Notes: a model not told the origin generated them from the letters alone. 64,000 nt of DNA from Thiomicrorhabdus immobilis (GCF_021654855.1 NZ_AP024202.1:1116001-1180000); one strand, 5' to 3'; shown: positions 36,798 through 46,749, counted from the stretch's first letter. Made by a program: numbers and translations.

Positions 36798-37469
36798 TTA
36801 ATTATCGGTGTCAAAATAGCGACTGCTATCATCGTTTTTAGGGCGATGTAAGGCTTGTGCCGATTGCAGGTATTTTTTGCGAGACCAGATCAATCCCCAG
36901 CGAGAACCTTCAACTTGGTACCAAAGTAGCGCAGAACGCACGCCAGCCAATAACAGCGCTCGGATTTTATTGGCGGTACGAGGATTCTGTAAATGGCCAT
37001 GTTGGCCGTTCACCATAATTCTAGGGCTGACGACACTGACATTTTCAGAATAGGCTCTTGCAATGGTGGCAATTACGTTTTCATGTAGTTCGCCAAACTG
37101 CTCGGTTTGCAACTTTGCCGTCTCCAAGATACCAAAGATATGTTCAAGCGGGGCTTCCAGCTCTTTCAGTTTTTTGGCTAGAATCATCAAATTCAAAACA
37201 TAGCGGGTAATTTCAATATTACGGTTTTGAATCGCCTGATCGGAACTCATTTGCGCTAATAGGGTATTGACGCCAAGCTGAATGTTTTCGACATCGTCAC
37301 CATAAACGCCCAAAGTGTCTTTTGGATTTTCAACAAACAGCGAGTTAATAGAGGTTTTATAGGCCAGCTCATCGGCTTTGCCGGTGGTGGCTAACTCATA
37401 GACAAGCTGTGAACATTGATAAATACCGATTAAGGCAATGGTTCTGTCTTGTTGTGTATATTGACTCAT
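36798..37469 (-). CDS. hflD: High frequency lysogenization protein HflD homologue
   Basis: 223 residues, mostly helical. Recognised by RTIALIGIYQCSQLVYELA, SINSLFVENPKDTLGVYG and ISPRIMVNGQHGHLQNP-type segments (here VSPRIMVNGQHG) and by its conserved place after mnmA. E. coli HflD is a membrane-associated protein that counters lambda CII; its general role is unknown. It lies 48 bases after mnmA. Confidence 0.93.
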   Translation of the reverse strand: MSQYTQQDRTIALIGIYQCSQLVYELATTGKADELAYKTSINSLFVENPKDTLGVYGDDVENIQLGVNTLLAQMSSDQAIQNRNIEITRYVLNLMILAKKLKELEAPLEHIFGILETAKLQTEQFGELHENVIATIARAYSENVSVVSPRIMVNGQHGHLQNPRTANKIRALLLAGVRSALLWYQVEGSRWGLIWSRKKYLQSAQALHRPKNDDSSRYFDTDN

Positions 37470-37517
37470 ATTTTCTCAATCCCGTTCTTGGATTCGTCTG
37501 TTGTGAAAAGCTTAAAA

Positions 37518-38657
37518 TTAAACACGTTCATCAAGGGTGTGTAAACGCTGTTCGATAATTCCGCCACCCAAGCAGTCATCACCAATATAGAACACCACTG
37601 ACTGGCCTGGCGCAATCGCCGTTTGCGGTTCGTCAAACTGCACCACGATTTTTCCGTCTTTGTGTTCGATAATCTGGCAAGGTTGTTCTGCCTGACGGTA
37701 ACGGATTTTGGCTTTTAAAGGGCTGTTTAACACCGGGCATTCACCAGAAACCCAATCCAATGTATCGGCAACCAAGAAGGAGTGCTGCAATAATGGGTGG
37801 TTTTTACCTTGTACCGCAACCAAAAGGTTGTTTTTTAAATCTTTGTCCGCCGCATACCAAGGGTCATTACCCGCGCCATGGCCACCGCCAATACCCAAAC
37901 CTTTACGCTGGCCTAAGGTGTGGTACATCAGACCATCGTGTTTACCAATCACATTGCCTTGGTCATCAACGATATCACCGGGTTTTGCCGGTAAAAATTG
38001 CTGTAAAAAGTCTTTGAACTTTCGCTCGCCGATAAAGCAAATACCGGTGCTGTCCTTTTTGTCGTGCGTGATAAAACCGGCATCTTCGGCCAGCTTACGC
38101 ACCGCAGGTTTTTCTAATTCACCCACCGGAAACAGCGATTTCTGCAATTGATGTTGTTGCAATGTATATAAAAAGTAGCTTTGGTCTTTATTGTCATCCA
38201 ATCCTTTAAGCAGATGGCATTGACCGTTTTCATCCTTGGCCACACGGGTGTAATGCCCGGTAGCGATGTAATCCGCACCTAAAGATAACGCATGCTGTAA
38301 AAACGCTTTGAATTTCACCTCTTTATTGCAAAGAATATCTGGGTTAGGGGTACGACCAGCCTTATATTCAGCCAGAAAGTGCTCAAATACGTTATCCCAG
38401 TATTCACCCGAAAAGTTCTCGATGTGTACTGGAATGTCGAGCTTTTCAGCCACCGCCATCACATCTTTCAAGTCTTCGGCCGCCGGGCAATAATCTTCGG
38501 TATCATCGCCTTCCCAGTTTTTCATAAACAGGCCTTCAACGTCATAACCTTGTTGTTTGAGCAGCAGCGCGGCAACCGATGAGTCAACCCCACCTGAAAG
38601 CCCTACAATGACTTTGATTTTTGAATTGTCTGTAGCGGTGTTTGAAGCGGTATCCAT
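37518..38657 (-). CDS. mnmA: tRNA-specific 2-thiouridylase MnmA
   Basis: 379 residues. It thiolates U34 of tRNA Lys, Glu and Gln. PP-loop [14 protein letters not shown], the first catalytic Cys in [11 protein letters not shown] and the second in [12 protein letters not shown] are all present. The s2U34 it makes is the substrate of the MnmH encoded at 56431, so both steps toward 2-selenouridine are in this window. Confidence 0.97.
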   Translation of the reverse strand: MDTASNTATDNSKIKVIVGLSGGVDSSVAALLLKQQGYDVEGLFMKNWEGDDTEDYCPAAEDLKDVMAVAEKLDIPVHIENFSGEYWDNVFEHFLAEYKAGRTPNPDILCNKEVKFKAFLQHALSLGADYIATGHYTRVAKDENGQCHLLKGLDDNKDQSYFLYTLQQHQLQKSLFPVGELEKPAVRKLAEDAGFITHDKKDSTGICFIGERKFKDFLQQFLPAKPGDIVDDQGNVIGKHDGLMYHTLGQRKGLGIGGGHGAGNDPWYAADKDLKNNLLVAVQGKNHPLLQHSFLVADTLDWVSGECPVLNSPLKAKIRYRQAEQPCQIIEHKDGKIVVQFDEPQTAIAPGQSVVFYIGDDCLGGGIIEQRLHTLDERV

Positions 38658-38795
38658 AGCAGTTATATAAAACCTTTTTGTAGACTGGATTCAGTCAGTT
38701 ATTTTAATTTGGGTATTTTAACAGAGTGAGCAGGCCTCTGCGATAATCACAAATGCCTAAGCCGTTTAGAGTTAATAATCAAAAGGCTGGTTCAG

Positions 38796-39359
38796 TCATA
38801 TGGATTGATTATCCAATAAGGTGAATTCGCCTACAGCTAAATTCCCCAGTTTCCACTTGCCGATTTGGGTGCGTATCAAGCGTAAAGTGGGGTAACCCAT
38901 CGCGGCGGTCATGCGTCTTACCTGGCGGTTTTTACCTTCGGTGATGGTCAATTCAAGCCAGCTGGTTGGAATGTTCTTACGCTCTCTAACTGGCGGATTA
39001 CGTTCCCACAACCATTTAGGTTCATTCACCCGGCGCGCTTTGGCAGGCCTGGTTAAACCGTCTTTCAACTCAACGCCTTTCTGTAATTGTGCAATCGCTT
39101 GTTTGCTGATTTCACCTTCCACTTGCACCAGATAGGTTTTGGGTTGTTTGGTTTTCGGGTTGGCAATCTGTTGTTGCAGTTTACCGTCGTCGGTTAAGAG
39201 TAATAAGCCTTCCGAATCCCTATCCAATCTGCCGGCGGCATAAAAACCAGGTTGGTTGATGTAATCGGCCAAGGTTTGGCGCTGGTCTTTAAACTCAGGT
39301 TCATCGGTGAATTGGCAAAGCACATTAAAAGGCTTATTAAAAAGAAGTAGATTTGACAT
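38796..39359 (-). CDS. rluE: 23S rRNA pseudouridine synthase, RluE-like
   Basis: 187 residues, the short RsuA/RluB/E/F family without an S4 domain. The catalytic Asp is in AAGRLDRDSEGLLLLT. KTYLVQVEG, the KNRQVRRMTAAMGYPTLRLIR motif and the KPFNVLCQF start match RluE, which modifies U2457 of 23S rRNA in E. coli. It lies downstream of nothing obvious and is divergent from icd. A two-mismatch version of the 12-mer is inside at 39042-39053. Confidence 0.9.
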   Translation of the reverse strand: MSNLLLFNKPFNVLCQFTDEPEFKDQRQTLADYINQPGFYAAGRLDRDSEGLLLLTDDGKLQQQIANPKTKQPKTYLVQVEGEISKQAIAQLQKGVELKDGLTRPAKARRVNEPKWLWERNPPVRERKNIPTSWLELTITEGKNRQVRRMTAAMGYPTLRLIRTQIGKWKLGNLAVGEFTLLDNQSI

Positions 39360-39491
39360 AAAATTAAGTGCTTACTCTGTTAATCGCTGGTTAATTGCGG
39401 GTTAATTACTTTTCTTCAGCGGAGCAGGTGATAAAATAGAGCCAATTTTAACATTTTTTATATTAGCGCACTCAACGACGAGTCAAAGTAA

Positions 39492-41732
<2,241 letters not shown>

Positions 41733-41773
41733 TTAACGCTTTCAATAATTGAAGACCGATTTTATTCGGTTAC

Positions 41774-41812
41774 AAAAAGCCCGCAAAATTTTTCATTTTT
41801 GCGGGCTTTTTT
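41774..41812 (+). terminator. Terminator after icd
   Basis: AAAAAGCCCGCAAAA paired with TTTTGCGGGCTTTTT across a short T-rich loop, followed by a T-run. Confidence 0.92.
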
Positions 41813-41936
41813 ATGTCTTAAATTTGCTGATTTGATTTTGAAAATACATTACCAGGCCTAGTAGCTTTTATTTTTTTGGGAAAAGAATTCGTAAATATAC
41901 TAAATTATGTTTATAGTAACTTCTAAGTATTGTTTA

Positions 41937-41997
41937 CTTGGTTTTACGTGGTTATTTAGGTCGTCTAAATAATGACAAAAATACGTTTCAAACCAAG
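41937..41997. repeat. Imperfect stem-loop left of the cassette array
   Basis: CTTGGTTT (41937-41944) pairs with AAACCAAG (41990-41997), and ATTTAG (41954-41959) with CTAAAT (41965-41970). Function unknown. Confidence 0.4.
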
Positions 41998-42023
41998 AGA
42001 TAACAAATTAATCGATACTTAGT

Positions 42024-42097
42024 ACATCCTAAATATTCGGATAAAACGGCTGTTTTATATATGCTTTAACTCCGTTTTATATTTAGTTTTAGGATGT
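42024..42097. repeat. Two-box inverted repeat just before the first cassette
   Basis: ACATCCTAAA (42024-42033) is the inverse of TTTAGGATGT (42088-42097), and ATAAAACGG (42041-42049) of CCGTTTTAT (42072-42080), with unequal unpaired spacers. A TTAG/CTAA pair with one extra T extends the outer box. The two-box folded layout, a TAACAA at 42001 and GTTAGGG at 42107 recall a long attC, but the R'' spacing is poor. It could also be an attI-associated or regulatory hairpin. Confidence 0.45.
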
Positions 42098-42154
42098 CTA
42101 ATTATAGTTAGGGCATAAATTAAGAAACATCACATTTTGAATTTAGGAGAAAAA

Positions 42155-42925
42155 ATGGCAATTTGGCCAGACAGATTATTTGATTTGATTTATTTTCCAG
42201 TAATGGATGATAAGCTTGACGAATTAGCCGCCTTGGCTGAACCTGAAAGTTGGGACTACCAAAACACAGAGTCAACACGCCATAAACCTGTATTGTTCAA
42301 TTACATTCAATACACTTATTCAAAATTAGTTGAGGAAAACAAAATAGTTTTATCGGATGATGGGCAAGCAATAACATTTAATACAGGCCTTGTCACACCA
42401 AACCAAGAAGCTATCTTTGCATATGCAACGACCAACCGCAATCAAGGCTCCACATCCCCTTGGTTTTTTAATGATTGGAAACGAAAAGGGGAGCATGAAC
42501 TAACCAAATTTTCAGACCTTCCTGATATGGCACATTACTTTGATGACCCATCAACATTAGTTTTTGATCCAAGAAAAGAATTAAGGGCGAGTATAGAGCA
42601 TATTGTTAGTGATAACAAAGAGCGGTTTCCTGAACCTTATAAATCCATGGATGATTATGCAGTTCAGACTTTTCTTAAAGGCGCTATAGACAACGCCAGA
42701 GAGAGGGTTCGCAGAAATTACAAAACAGCAATTCCCCATTATTACAGAGGGAGAATACAACTTATGCTGCCTTTGTGTTTAGGGAGTCCTGTTAATGCAG
42801 ACTTGGCAATAGTCGCAGAAGATCATGGAAGCTTTTATCGAGCAAGTACATGTCTAACATTAGATATGGCTTACAACAATGCACGACAATTGGCTAGACC
42901 AGATAAAGATTGGTTATTGCCCTAA
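42155..42925 (+). CDS. Cassette 1: DUF3825-like protein
   Basis: 256 residues from the ATG at 42155 (AGGAG site); the frame begins 6 codons earlier. The C-terminal half (YRGRIQLMLPLCLGSPVNADLAI, then CLTLDMAYNNARQLARPDKDWL) carries the pattern I associate with the DUF3825 domain, found in prokaryotic proteins sometimes fused to RNA-binding modules. There is no signal peptide or membrane helix. The function is unknown. Its stop codon lies inside the R'' box of attC1, as in many cassettes, so the coding region fills almost the entire cassette. Confidence 0.75.
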   Translation: MAIWPDRLFDLIYFPVMDDKLDELAALAEPESWDYQNTESTRHKPVLFNYIQYTYSKLVEENKIVLSDDGQAITFNTGLVTPNQEAIFAYATTNRNQGSTSPWFFNDWKRKGEHELTKFSDLPDMAHYFDDPSTLVFDPRKELRASIEHIVSDNKERFPEPYKSMDDYAVQTFLKGAIDNARERVRRNYKTAIPHYYRGRIQLMLPLCLGSPVNADLAIVAEDHGSFYRASTCLTLDMAYNNARQLARPDKDWLLP

Positions 42926-42991
42926 CAAAAAGCTAAAGCCGACCAAAAAGACGCTGCGTGCCTTTTGGCCGCTTAGCTTGGTCGTTATAAG
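42919..42991 (+). other. attC1 recombination site
   Basis: R'' is GCCCTAAC (42919-42926), R' is GTTATAAGG from 42984, and the cut is between 42984 and 42985. The inner arms GCTAAAGCCGACCAAAAAG and CTTTTGGCCGCTTAGC pair with extra unpaired A residues in one arm, the extrahelical bases expected for a folded attC. Confidence 0.88.
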
Positions 42992-43004
42992 GTAGGAATG
43001 TGGC

Positions 43005-43580
43005 GTGGCAATATCAGATAATAACCCTGATCGTAGAAATTTGAACCTACTTGCAGTTTCAATAATTGTTTATTTTTTTGCTGGCGGTCAGCTTACTGAT
43101 GATAATGTTAGGTTACATATCATAAATGTGACTTTTAATAATCCTGAGGTTTTAACCTTTTTTATTTGGGGGCTTCTCATATGGTTCTTATATCGGTATT
43201 GGCTTACAAACAAAAACTCTTGGAAAGAAGGTTTTTATAGTGAAGCAAAATGTAGCCTCATTTCAAAATACAGTTATTCATATTTAGTGAAAAAGTTTGG
43301 TCTAAGTAACGATTACTCAAACTCTTTTTATCCAGATAAACACTGGGTTTATTTTGGGACTGCTCATCATGAAAAAAAGTTTTATTTTGCTCATATCTTA
43401 AAAGACAATGAAGGCAAACAAAAACATGAATATAAAGACGTTGAGACTATTACTGATCGTATATTAGTTTTGATCACTACTGTAATAACATTCTTTTCAG
43501 AGCCTTCACTTTCAACTTACTTTATACCTTACTTGCTCACATTAATAGCCATAGCTCTTGGCGTTAATAGTGCGTTATAA
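43005..43580 (+). CDS. Cassette 2: multi-pass membrane protein of unknown function
   Basis: 191 residues from a GTG at 43005 with a GGTAGGA ribosome site; an ATG at 42998 leads only to a short frame. Predicted membrane helices: about 14-30, 50-68, 150-165 and 170-188, with a polar central segment (about 70-145) rich in Tyr, Lys and His. No family recognised. Strongly AT-rich, unlike flanking housekeeping genes, consistent with transfer. Its stop codon is inside the R'' box of attC2. Confidence 0.7.
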   Translation: MAISDNNPDRRNLNLLAVSIIVYFFAGGQLTDDNVRLHIINVTFNNPEVLTFFIWGLLIWFLYRYWLTNKNSWKEGFYSEAKCSLISKYSYSYLVKKFGLSNDYSNSFYPDKHWVYFGTAHHEKKFYFAHILKDNEGKQKHEYKDVETITDRILVLITTVITFFSEPSLSTYFIPYLLTLIAIALGVNSAL

Positions 43581-43636
43581 CAATTCACTAAACCCGACTG
43601 CGCTAACGCGCAGCGGGTTAGCTTAAACGTTAAATT
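43575..43636 (+). other. attC2 recombination site
   Basis: R'' is TTATAAC (43575-43581), R' is GTTAAAT from 43629, and the cut is between 43629 and 43630. Arms CTAAACCCGACTGCGC and GCGCAGCGGGTTAG pair perfectly apart from two extra A residues. This is a textbook attC with two extrahelical bases and a TAAC apex. Confidence 0.93.
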
Positions 43637-43653
43637 TTAAAGAGAATTAACTT

Positions 43654-43989
43654 ATGCTCCGTATTTCAGTATTGCTAATCCCCCTTTTTTTAGTTGGATG
43701 CAATTCGTCTGATAAAGTGACTTCAGCAACAAACACAACATTTTCAATATTTGAAACAACTTCAGGACAACTTATCCTGCTAAATACTTCAACTGGTGAA
43801 ATTAAATACATACATAATCAAAACGAAGAGCTAGTCTCAACCAAAATTAAAAAAGCTAATGAAAAATTTCAGAAACTCCAGATTGGAGAGTTTTATTCAA
43901 CTGAAAATGGAAAAGTAATGAAATATGTAGGAAATGGTCAGCTAAAAGAAAGACCATCATTAGAAAGCATATTTGGCATTACCAAATAA
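43654..43989 (+). CDS. Cassette 3: small lipoprotein of unknown function
   Basis: 111 residues. A lipoprotein signal (LLIPLFLVGC, Cys16) is followed by NSSD and a mature part of about 95 residues with two short beta-rich segments (TSGQLILLNTSTGEIKYIHN, GKVMKYVGNG). It is probably exported and lipid-anchored. No family recognised. It follows a modest AGAG ribosome site and ends one base before the R'' of attC3. Confidence 0.72.
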   Translation: MLRISVLLIPLFLVGCNSSDKVTSATNTTFSIFETTSGQLILLNTSTGEIKYIHNQNEELVSTKIKKANEKFQKLQIGEFYSTENGKVMKYVGNGQLKERPSLESIFGITK

Positions 43990-44050
43990 ATCTAACAATT
44001 CACTCAACCCGACCGCGCTAAAGTGCGGCTGGTTAGCTTAAACTTTATGC
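43990..44050 (+). other. attC3 site with altered R' core
   Basis: R'' is ATCTAAC (43990-43996). The arms CTCAACCCGACCGC and GCGGCTGGTTAG pair with a few extra bases, and the site is clearly related to attC2. The R' reads CTTTATGC where CGTTATGC is expected, so the G of the GTT cleavage triplet is T at 44044. This should block recombination at this boundary. Confidence 0.85.
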
Positions 44051-44062
44051 AAGAAAGAACCT

Positions 44063-44095
44063 ATGAAAAACACTAAATATTTAGCGCTTCTCTAA
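44063..44095 (+). pseudogene. Possible truncated gene start in cassette 4
   Basis: A 10-codon frame (MKNTKYLALL, then stop) with an AAGAAAG upstream resembles the start of a signal peptide cut short. It could be the broken beginning of the cassette gene or chance. Confidence 0.25.
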
Positions 44096-44169
44096 TGGAG
44101 AAAAGGGGGCAGAGTGAAGCTCACCCTGGTCGCGATACAATAATTAATTATGCAAAAAAGGATAAAAAT

Positions 44170-44544
44170 ATGGAGCAATGTACCAACCCTGATTGTAAGA
44201 AAAAATATTGGTTGAGCAGAATCAGTGACTCTGTATATGGCAAGGATTATGAAGACATCATCTGTCCCTATTGCAATACTTTGGTGAGAACCATGGATAC
44301 CAGTGCCTGTTTTATGACTAGAAAAGCAGAAGAATTGTACGAAGGTAAAATAGGCATTGCCTCTGAAAACAAGCTTATTGCAACCCTTACTAAATTTGAG
44401 AAAAGCAGCAATCTTGAGATAGATACTTATTGGTATGATGAAGTAGACAGCGAAGGCAAAGTGGTTGCTAAATATATCTTAAAAGACTCCAGCTCCATTT
44501 CTCCAGTACGAGAAAATAATATCACCTTCGAGAAAATCGGCTGA
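44170..44544 (+). CDS. Cassette 4: small zinc-ribbon protein
   Basis: 124 residues from the ATG at 44170 (AAGGA site); a longer in-frame start at 44095 has a poor N-terminus. CTNPDCKKKYW and ICPYCNTLV give a C-X4-C plus C-X2-C zinc-ribbon near the N-terminus; the rest is mixed alpha/beta ending in ILKDSSS. No family recognised. The stop lies 2 bases before the orphan R'' box GCATAAC. Confidence 0.72.
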   Translation: MEQCTNPDCKKKYWLSRISDSVYGKDYEDIICPYCNTLVRTMDTSACFMTRKAEELYEGKIGIASENKLIATLTKFEKSSNLEIDTYWYDEVDSEGKVVAKYILKDSSSISPVRENNITFEKIG

Positions 44545-44546
44545 AG

Positions 44547-44553
44547 GCATAAC
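44547..44553 (+). other. Orphan attC R'' box of cassette 4
   Basis: GCATAAC is the exact inverse of GTTATGC, the start of cassette 4 with the expected G restored. After it, AAAGAATAATTTGAG has no attC arms and no R' is found before the next gene, so the attC is truncated. Confidence 0.7.
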
Positions 44554-44575
44554 AAAGAATAATTTGAGTAAATAT

Positions 44576-44638
44576 AAACCTGCAAGAGTTACCAAACCCC
44601 GCAACGGGGTATAAAGGCCTGGTAACTCTTGCAGGTTT
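44576..44638. terminator. 12-mer-cored palindrome interrupted by a 21-base hairpin
   Basis: AAACCTGCAAGAGTTACCA (44576-44594) and GGCCTGGTAACTCTTGCAGG continuing into TTT (44616-44638) would form a perfect long palindrome centred on ACCAGGCCTGGT. Between A44594 and G44616 sit 21 extra bases containing ACCCCG-CAA-CGGGGT. The T-run (44636-44641) is kept, so it may still terminate transcription. Confidence 0.88.
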
Positions 44639-44673
44639 TTTTATGTTTGGAAATTTGTGCAAACGGCAAAGCT

Positions 44674-44685
44674 ACCAGGCCTGGT
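44674..44685. repeat. Palindromic 12-mer ACCAGGCCTGGT, perfect copy 7
   Basis: Perfect copy, extended by T/A to 14 bases, 33 bases before the end of the convergent LPP20-like gene. It is the second 12-mer-type element in the same gap. Confidence 0.9.
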
Positions 44686-44717
44686 AAGTTTATTTTTATG
44701 ATATTAATAAAAACTAA

Positions 44718-45761
44718 CTACTCTTGATTAATGCCTAGAGCGGTTTCTAGAGAATTTTGCTGCAGTTGGTTTTTGAAGTTGGTCGCCAGTTGTTGTTGCG
44801 CTTGTTGCAAGTTTAAACCTTGGCCTTTAAGGGTAAATTGATTGCCACCCATGGGTTGATTAGCCTCGGTGGTTTTAAGATCAACACTCTCTCTTAAAAT
44901 GAAAAATTCATAAGCTTTAGTCTGTTTTAGGCTGGTGGTTATTTCAATGACATTGCTTGCCTCGCTGACATTCTGGGTGGTTGTTAAACCCGCTTGTAAT
45001 AATTTATCACTGATGGCCTTGGCAATAGGTTGAGCCATTGGTTGATGGTGGATATAAAAAACCGTTTGCTGCTGTGACTTAATAAAGTTGGCTTGCACCT
45101 CATTGAGATAGTTTTGATAACGTTGGCTATTGCTGGATTTTTTTAATGTCAATAAAGCGGATAGGTTGTTATTAAATTCCGCCAACGTTTGTTTTTGTTT
45201 GCTAAAAAACTGAAAGTGGCTAAAGCCAGGCGTGCTGGATAAAGTCGATTTCGCGGTTTCATAACGTGCGATTTGTTGGTCGAGGGTTTGCTGTAAAGAT
45301 TGGCTAAGCAGTAATTTATTAGAGCTTACCAAAACTAAAAACTGCTGATAACCAAGCTGTTTCAGTTCAACAACTTGATACTGATTGAGCGTTATTTTTT
45401 TGATGGTTGATTCTATGATGTGCTGATTGATTTCTTCATTAAATCGATAAGCTGAAGAGTATTGCGTTTTGGTGAGCTTTTCATTGGCTTGTATTTCAGT
45501 CCCTAATTTACCGGCAAGATTGCTTAGGGCGGATTCAATGGCATCGTCTTTGGTTTTGCCTTCTCCCAGCCCAAACAGCGTATTCTTATTATCTTTTGGT
45601 GGTGATATGAACCACGCTGGCCATGGGGGAGTGACTTTAGTTGGTTGGCTTACCGGCTTTGCTGGCTGGCAACCCGTCATCAATAGAGCGGTGTATAGAA
45701 CCACCAGGCCTATTGTGAAGGGTTTAAAACGAATGGTTGTCGTATATGGACTATTGTGCAA
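44718..45761 (-). CDS. Lipoprotein with LPP20-like domain
   Basis: 347 residues. A lipoprotein signal (VVLYTALLMTGC) gives a mature Cys near 31. The segment PAWFISPPKDNKNTLFGLGEGKTKDDAIESALSNLA matches the start pattern of LPP20-type domains, in two parts here: PPWPAWFISPP and LFGLGEGKTKDDAI. The C-terminal half is a Gln-rich region with a second conserved-looking block (TVFYIHHQPMAQPIAKAISDKLLQAGL). Probably outer-membrane-anchored and facing the periplasm. It overlaps the CsgG-like gene upstream by 11 bases, so the two are coupled. Function unknown; LPP20 proteins include Vibrio FlgP. Confidence 0.78.
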   Translation of the reverse strand: MHNSPYTTTIRFKPFTIGLVVLYTALLMTGCQPAKPVSQPTKVTPPWPAWFISPPKDNKNTLFGLGEGKTKDDAIESALSNLAGKLGTEIQANEKLTKTQYSSAYRFNEEINQHIIESTIKKITLNQYQVVELKQLGYQQFLVLVSSNKLLLSQSLQQTLDQQIARYETAKSTLSSTPGFSHFQFFSKQKQTLAEFNNNLSALLTLKKSSNSQRYQNYLNEVQANFIKSQQQTVFYIHHQPMAQPIAKAISDKLLQAGLTTTQNVSEASNVIEITTSLKQTKAYEFFILRESVDLKTTEANQPMGGNQFTLKGQGLNLQQAQQQLATNFKNQLQQNSLETALGINQE

Positions 45762-46749
45762 TTTGGTTCATAGCCTGTTGGTGTTTTACAATCGCTTGGT
45801 CGATTCTAATCAAAGCTTGGTTGATTTCCTCGACAGGCTCTTTCTGTAGCTGGTCTGATAATGAATATAATCTTTTCGCTTCTTGGTAGTCGCCTTGGGC
45901 TTCTTTAACCACGCCAAGGTTATAAGTTGCAACGTAAGAAAGTGATTGGGTATCGAATACCAATTGGCTAAAGAGCGATTCGGCTTTATCTAATCGACCT
46001 GATTCCACAAAGTCAATTCCATTCTCTAGGGTGTTTTTCTGGATGTCGCTATAGTTGATGTCCGGTTCATCTAAAAGTGTTATCTTTTTGTAGACATAAT
46101 TAGGGGAAATTTTATTGACGAACTCGCCAGCAATGCTATTCGCATAGGACTGCCAAGTGGCTGATACTGATGGAAGCTGGTTGTTTCTATCAGAACAATG
46201 TTCCCAGGTATCGGAGCGACTGAGGCTATCACTGTATATGATCTGCGAGCTCTCTACCGCCAGCATTTGGATATTGGCACTCAATGAAATGGTTCGATTA
46301 ACACAGCGCACATAGTAGTATCTAAGTTCTTTACACTTCTTATCGATACATTCACTTCTTTTTTTTCTAACCCAATGGTCCTGGTAAGTTTGTGATGTGA
46401 CTTCTCCGGTGACAAATGCCTGCGCACCGATTAACTCACCCAGTTGAACCGATTTTTGCTCATTGGTCAGGCCAGAATGTTGCAACTTTTGCTCATTAAG
46501 GAGTTGTTGAATGTTTTTACGGTCAAGTACGGTGAAGTAAGGTTTGTTGTTCAGGGTGGTTTGGTTCAGCTTGGATTCAATTTTGCCAGTTAGACCTATG
46601 GAATCATCTTTAAAATCATTGACGGCGATTTGTTTCAGTTTAGCGGCTTGTGGGATTTCGGAAGGCTCTAAATATTGAATTTTGGCAGTTGTCGAGCAGG
46701 CTGAAACTAAGACGGTTGTTGAAAGCAGAGCGATGATTTTTAAATTCAT
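45751..46749 (-). CDS. CsgG/HfaB-like lipoprotein with C-terminal TPR
   Basis: 332 residues. Lipobox LVSAC gives a mature Cys near 18. The KQIAVNDFKDDS, LNNKPYFTVLDRKNIQQLLNEQKLQHSGL and GELIGAQAFVTGEVTS segments are typical of the CsgG/TolB-N-like fold used in curli secretion pores and penicillin-binding-protein activators. The end (about 250-320) contains a TPR-like pair (SGRLDKAESLFSQLVFD, YNLGVVKEAQGDYQEAKRLYSL). Four extra cysteines (CIDKKC, YVRCVN, EHCSD) may form disulfides. Coupled to the LPP20-like gene; divergent from a second LPP20 gene. No curli genes are nearby, so the role is unknown. Confidence 0.8.
   Translation of the reverse strand: MNLKIIALLSTTVLVSACSTTAKIQYLEPSEIPQAAKLKQIAVNDFKDDSIGLTGKIESKLNQTTLNNKPYFTVLDRKNIQQLLNEQKLQHSGLTNEQKSVQLGELIGAQAFVTGEVTSQTYQDHWVRKKRSECIDKKCKELRYYYVRCVNRTISLSANIQMLAVESSQIIYSDSLSRSDTWEHCSDRNNQLPSVSATWQSYANSIAGEFVNKISPNYVYKKITLLDEPDINYSDIQKNTLENGIDFVESGRLDKAESLFSQLVFDTQSLSYVATYNLGVVKEAQGDYQEAKRLYSLSDQLQKEPVEEINQALIRIDQAIVKHQQAMNQIAQ

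Larger units (their letters stand above)
41813..42154. other. Non-coding left flank of the cassette array
   Basis: AT-rich, no gene. It contains a one-mismatch 12-mer (ACCAGGCCTAGT, 41851-41862), two imperfect hairpins (41937-41997 and 42024-42097) and the first cassette boundary at 42107/42108. An attI site, if there is one, would be here, but none can be identified with confidence. Confidence 0.55.
42108..44553 (+). mobile_element. Integron gene-cassette array without integrase in view (CALIN)
   Basis: Four cassettes, all with genes on the plus strand: 42108-42984, 42985-43629, 43630-44044 and 44045 to about 44553. Three end in attC-like sites. In each cassette the first bases after the G/TT cut are the inverse of that cassette's own R'' box: TTAGGGC with GCCCTAAC, TTATAA with TTATAAC, TTAAAT with ATCTAAC (one mismatch), TTATGC with GCATAAC. 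That is what is expected if each was once a circle closed at its own attC. The genes are AT-rich relative to neighbours. No integrase gene is in the window. Confidence 0.9.

Noticed and set aside
44553-44600. Complete fourth attC after the orphan R''
   Set aside because: No L boxes or R' core could be paired; the next structure is the 12-mer-cored palindrome.
44718-46749. Reading the lipoprotein pair as LpoB or curli CsgG with curli genes
   Set aside because: No penicillin-binding protein, csgE/F or curlin gene is near, and only the fold-level similarity can be claimed.
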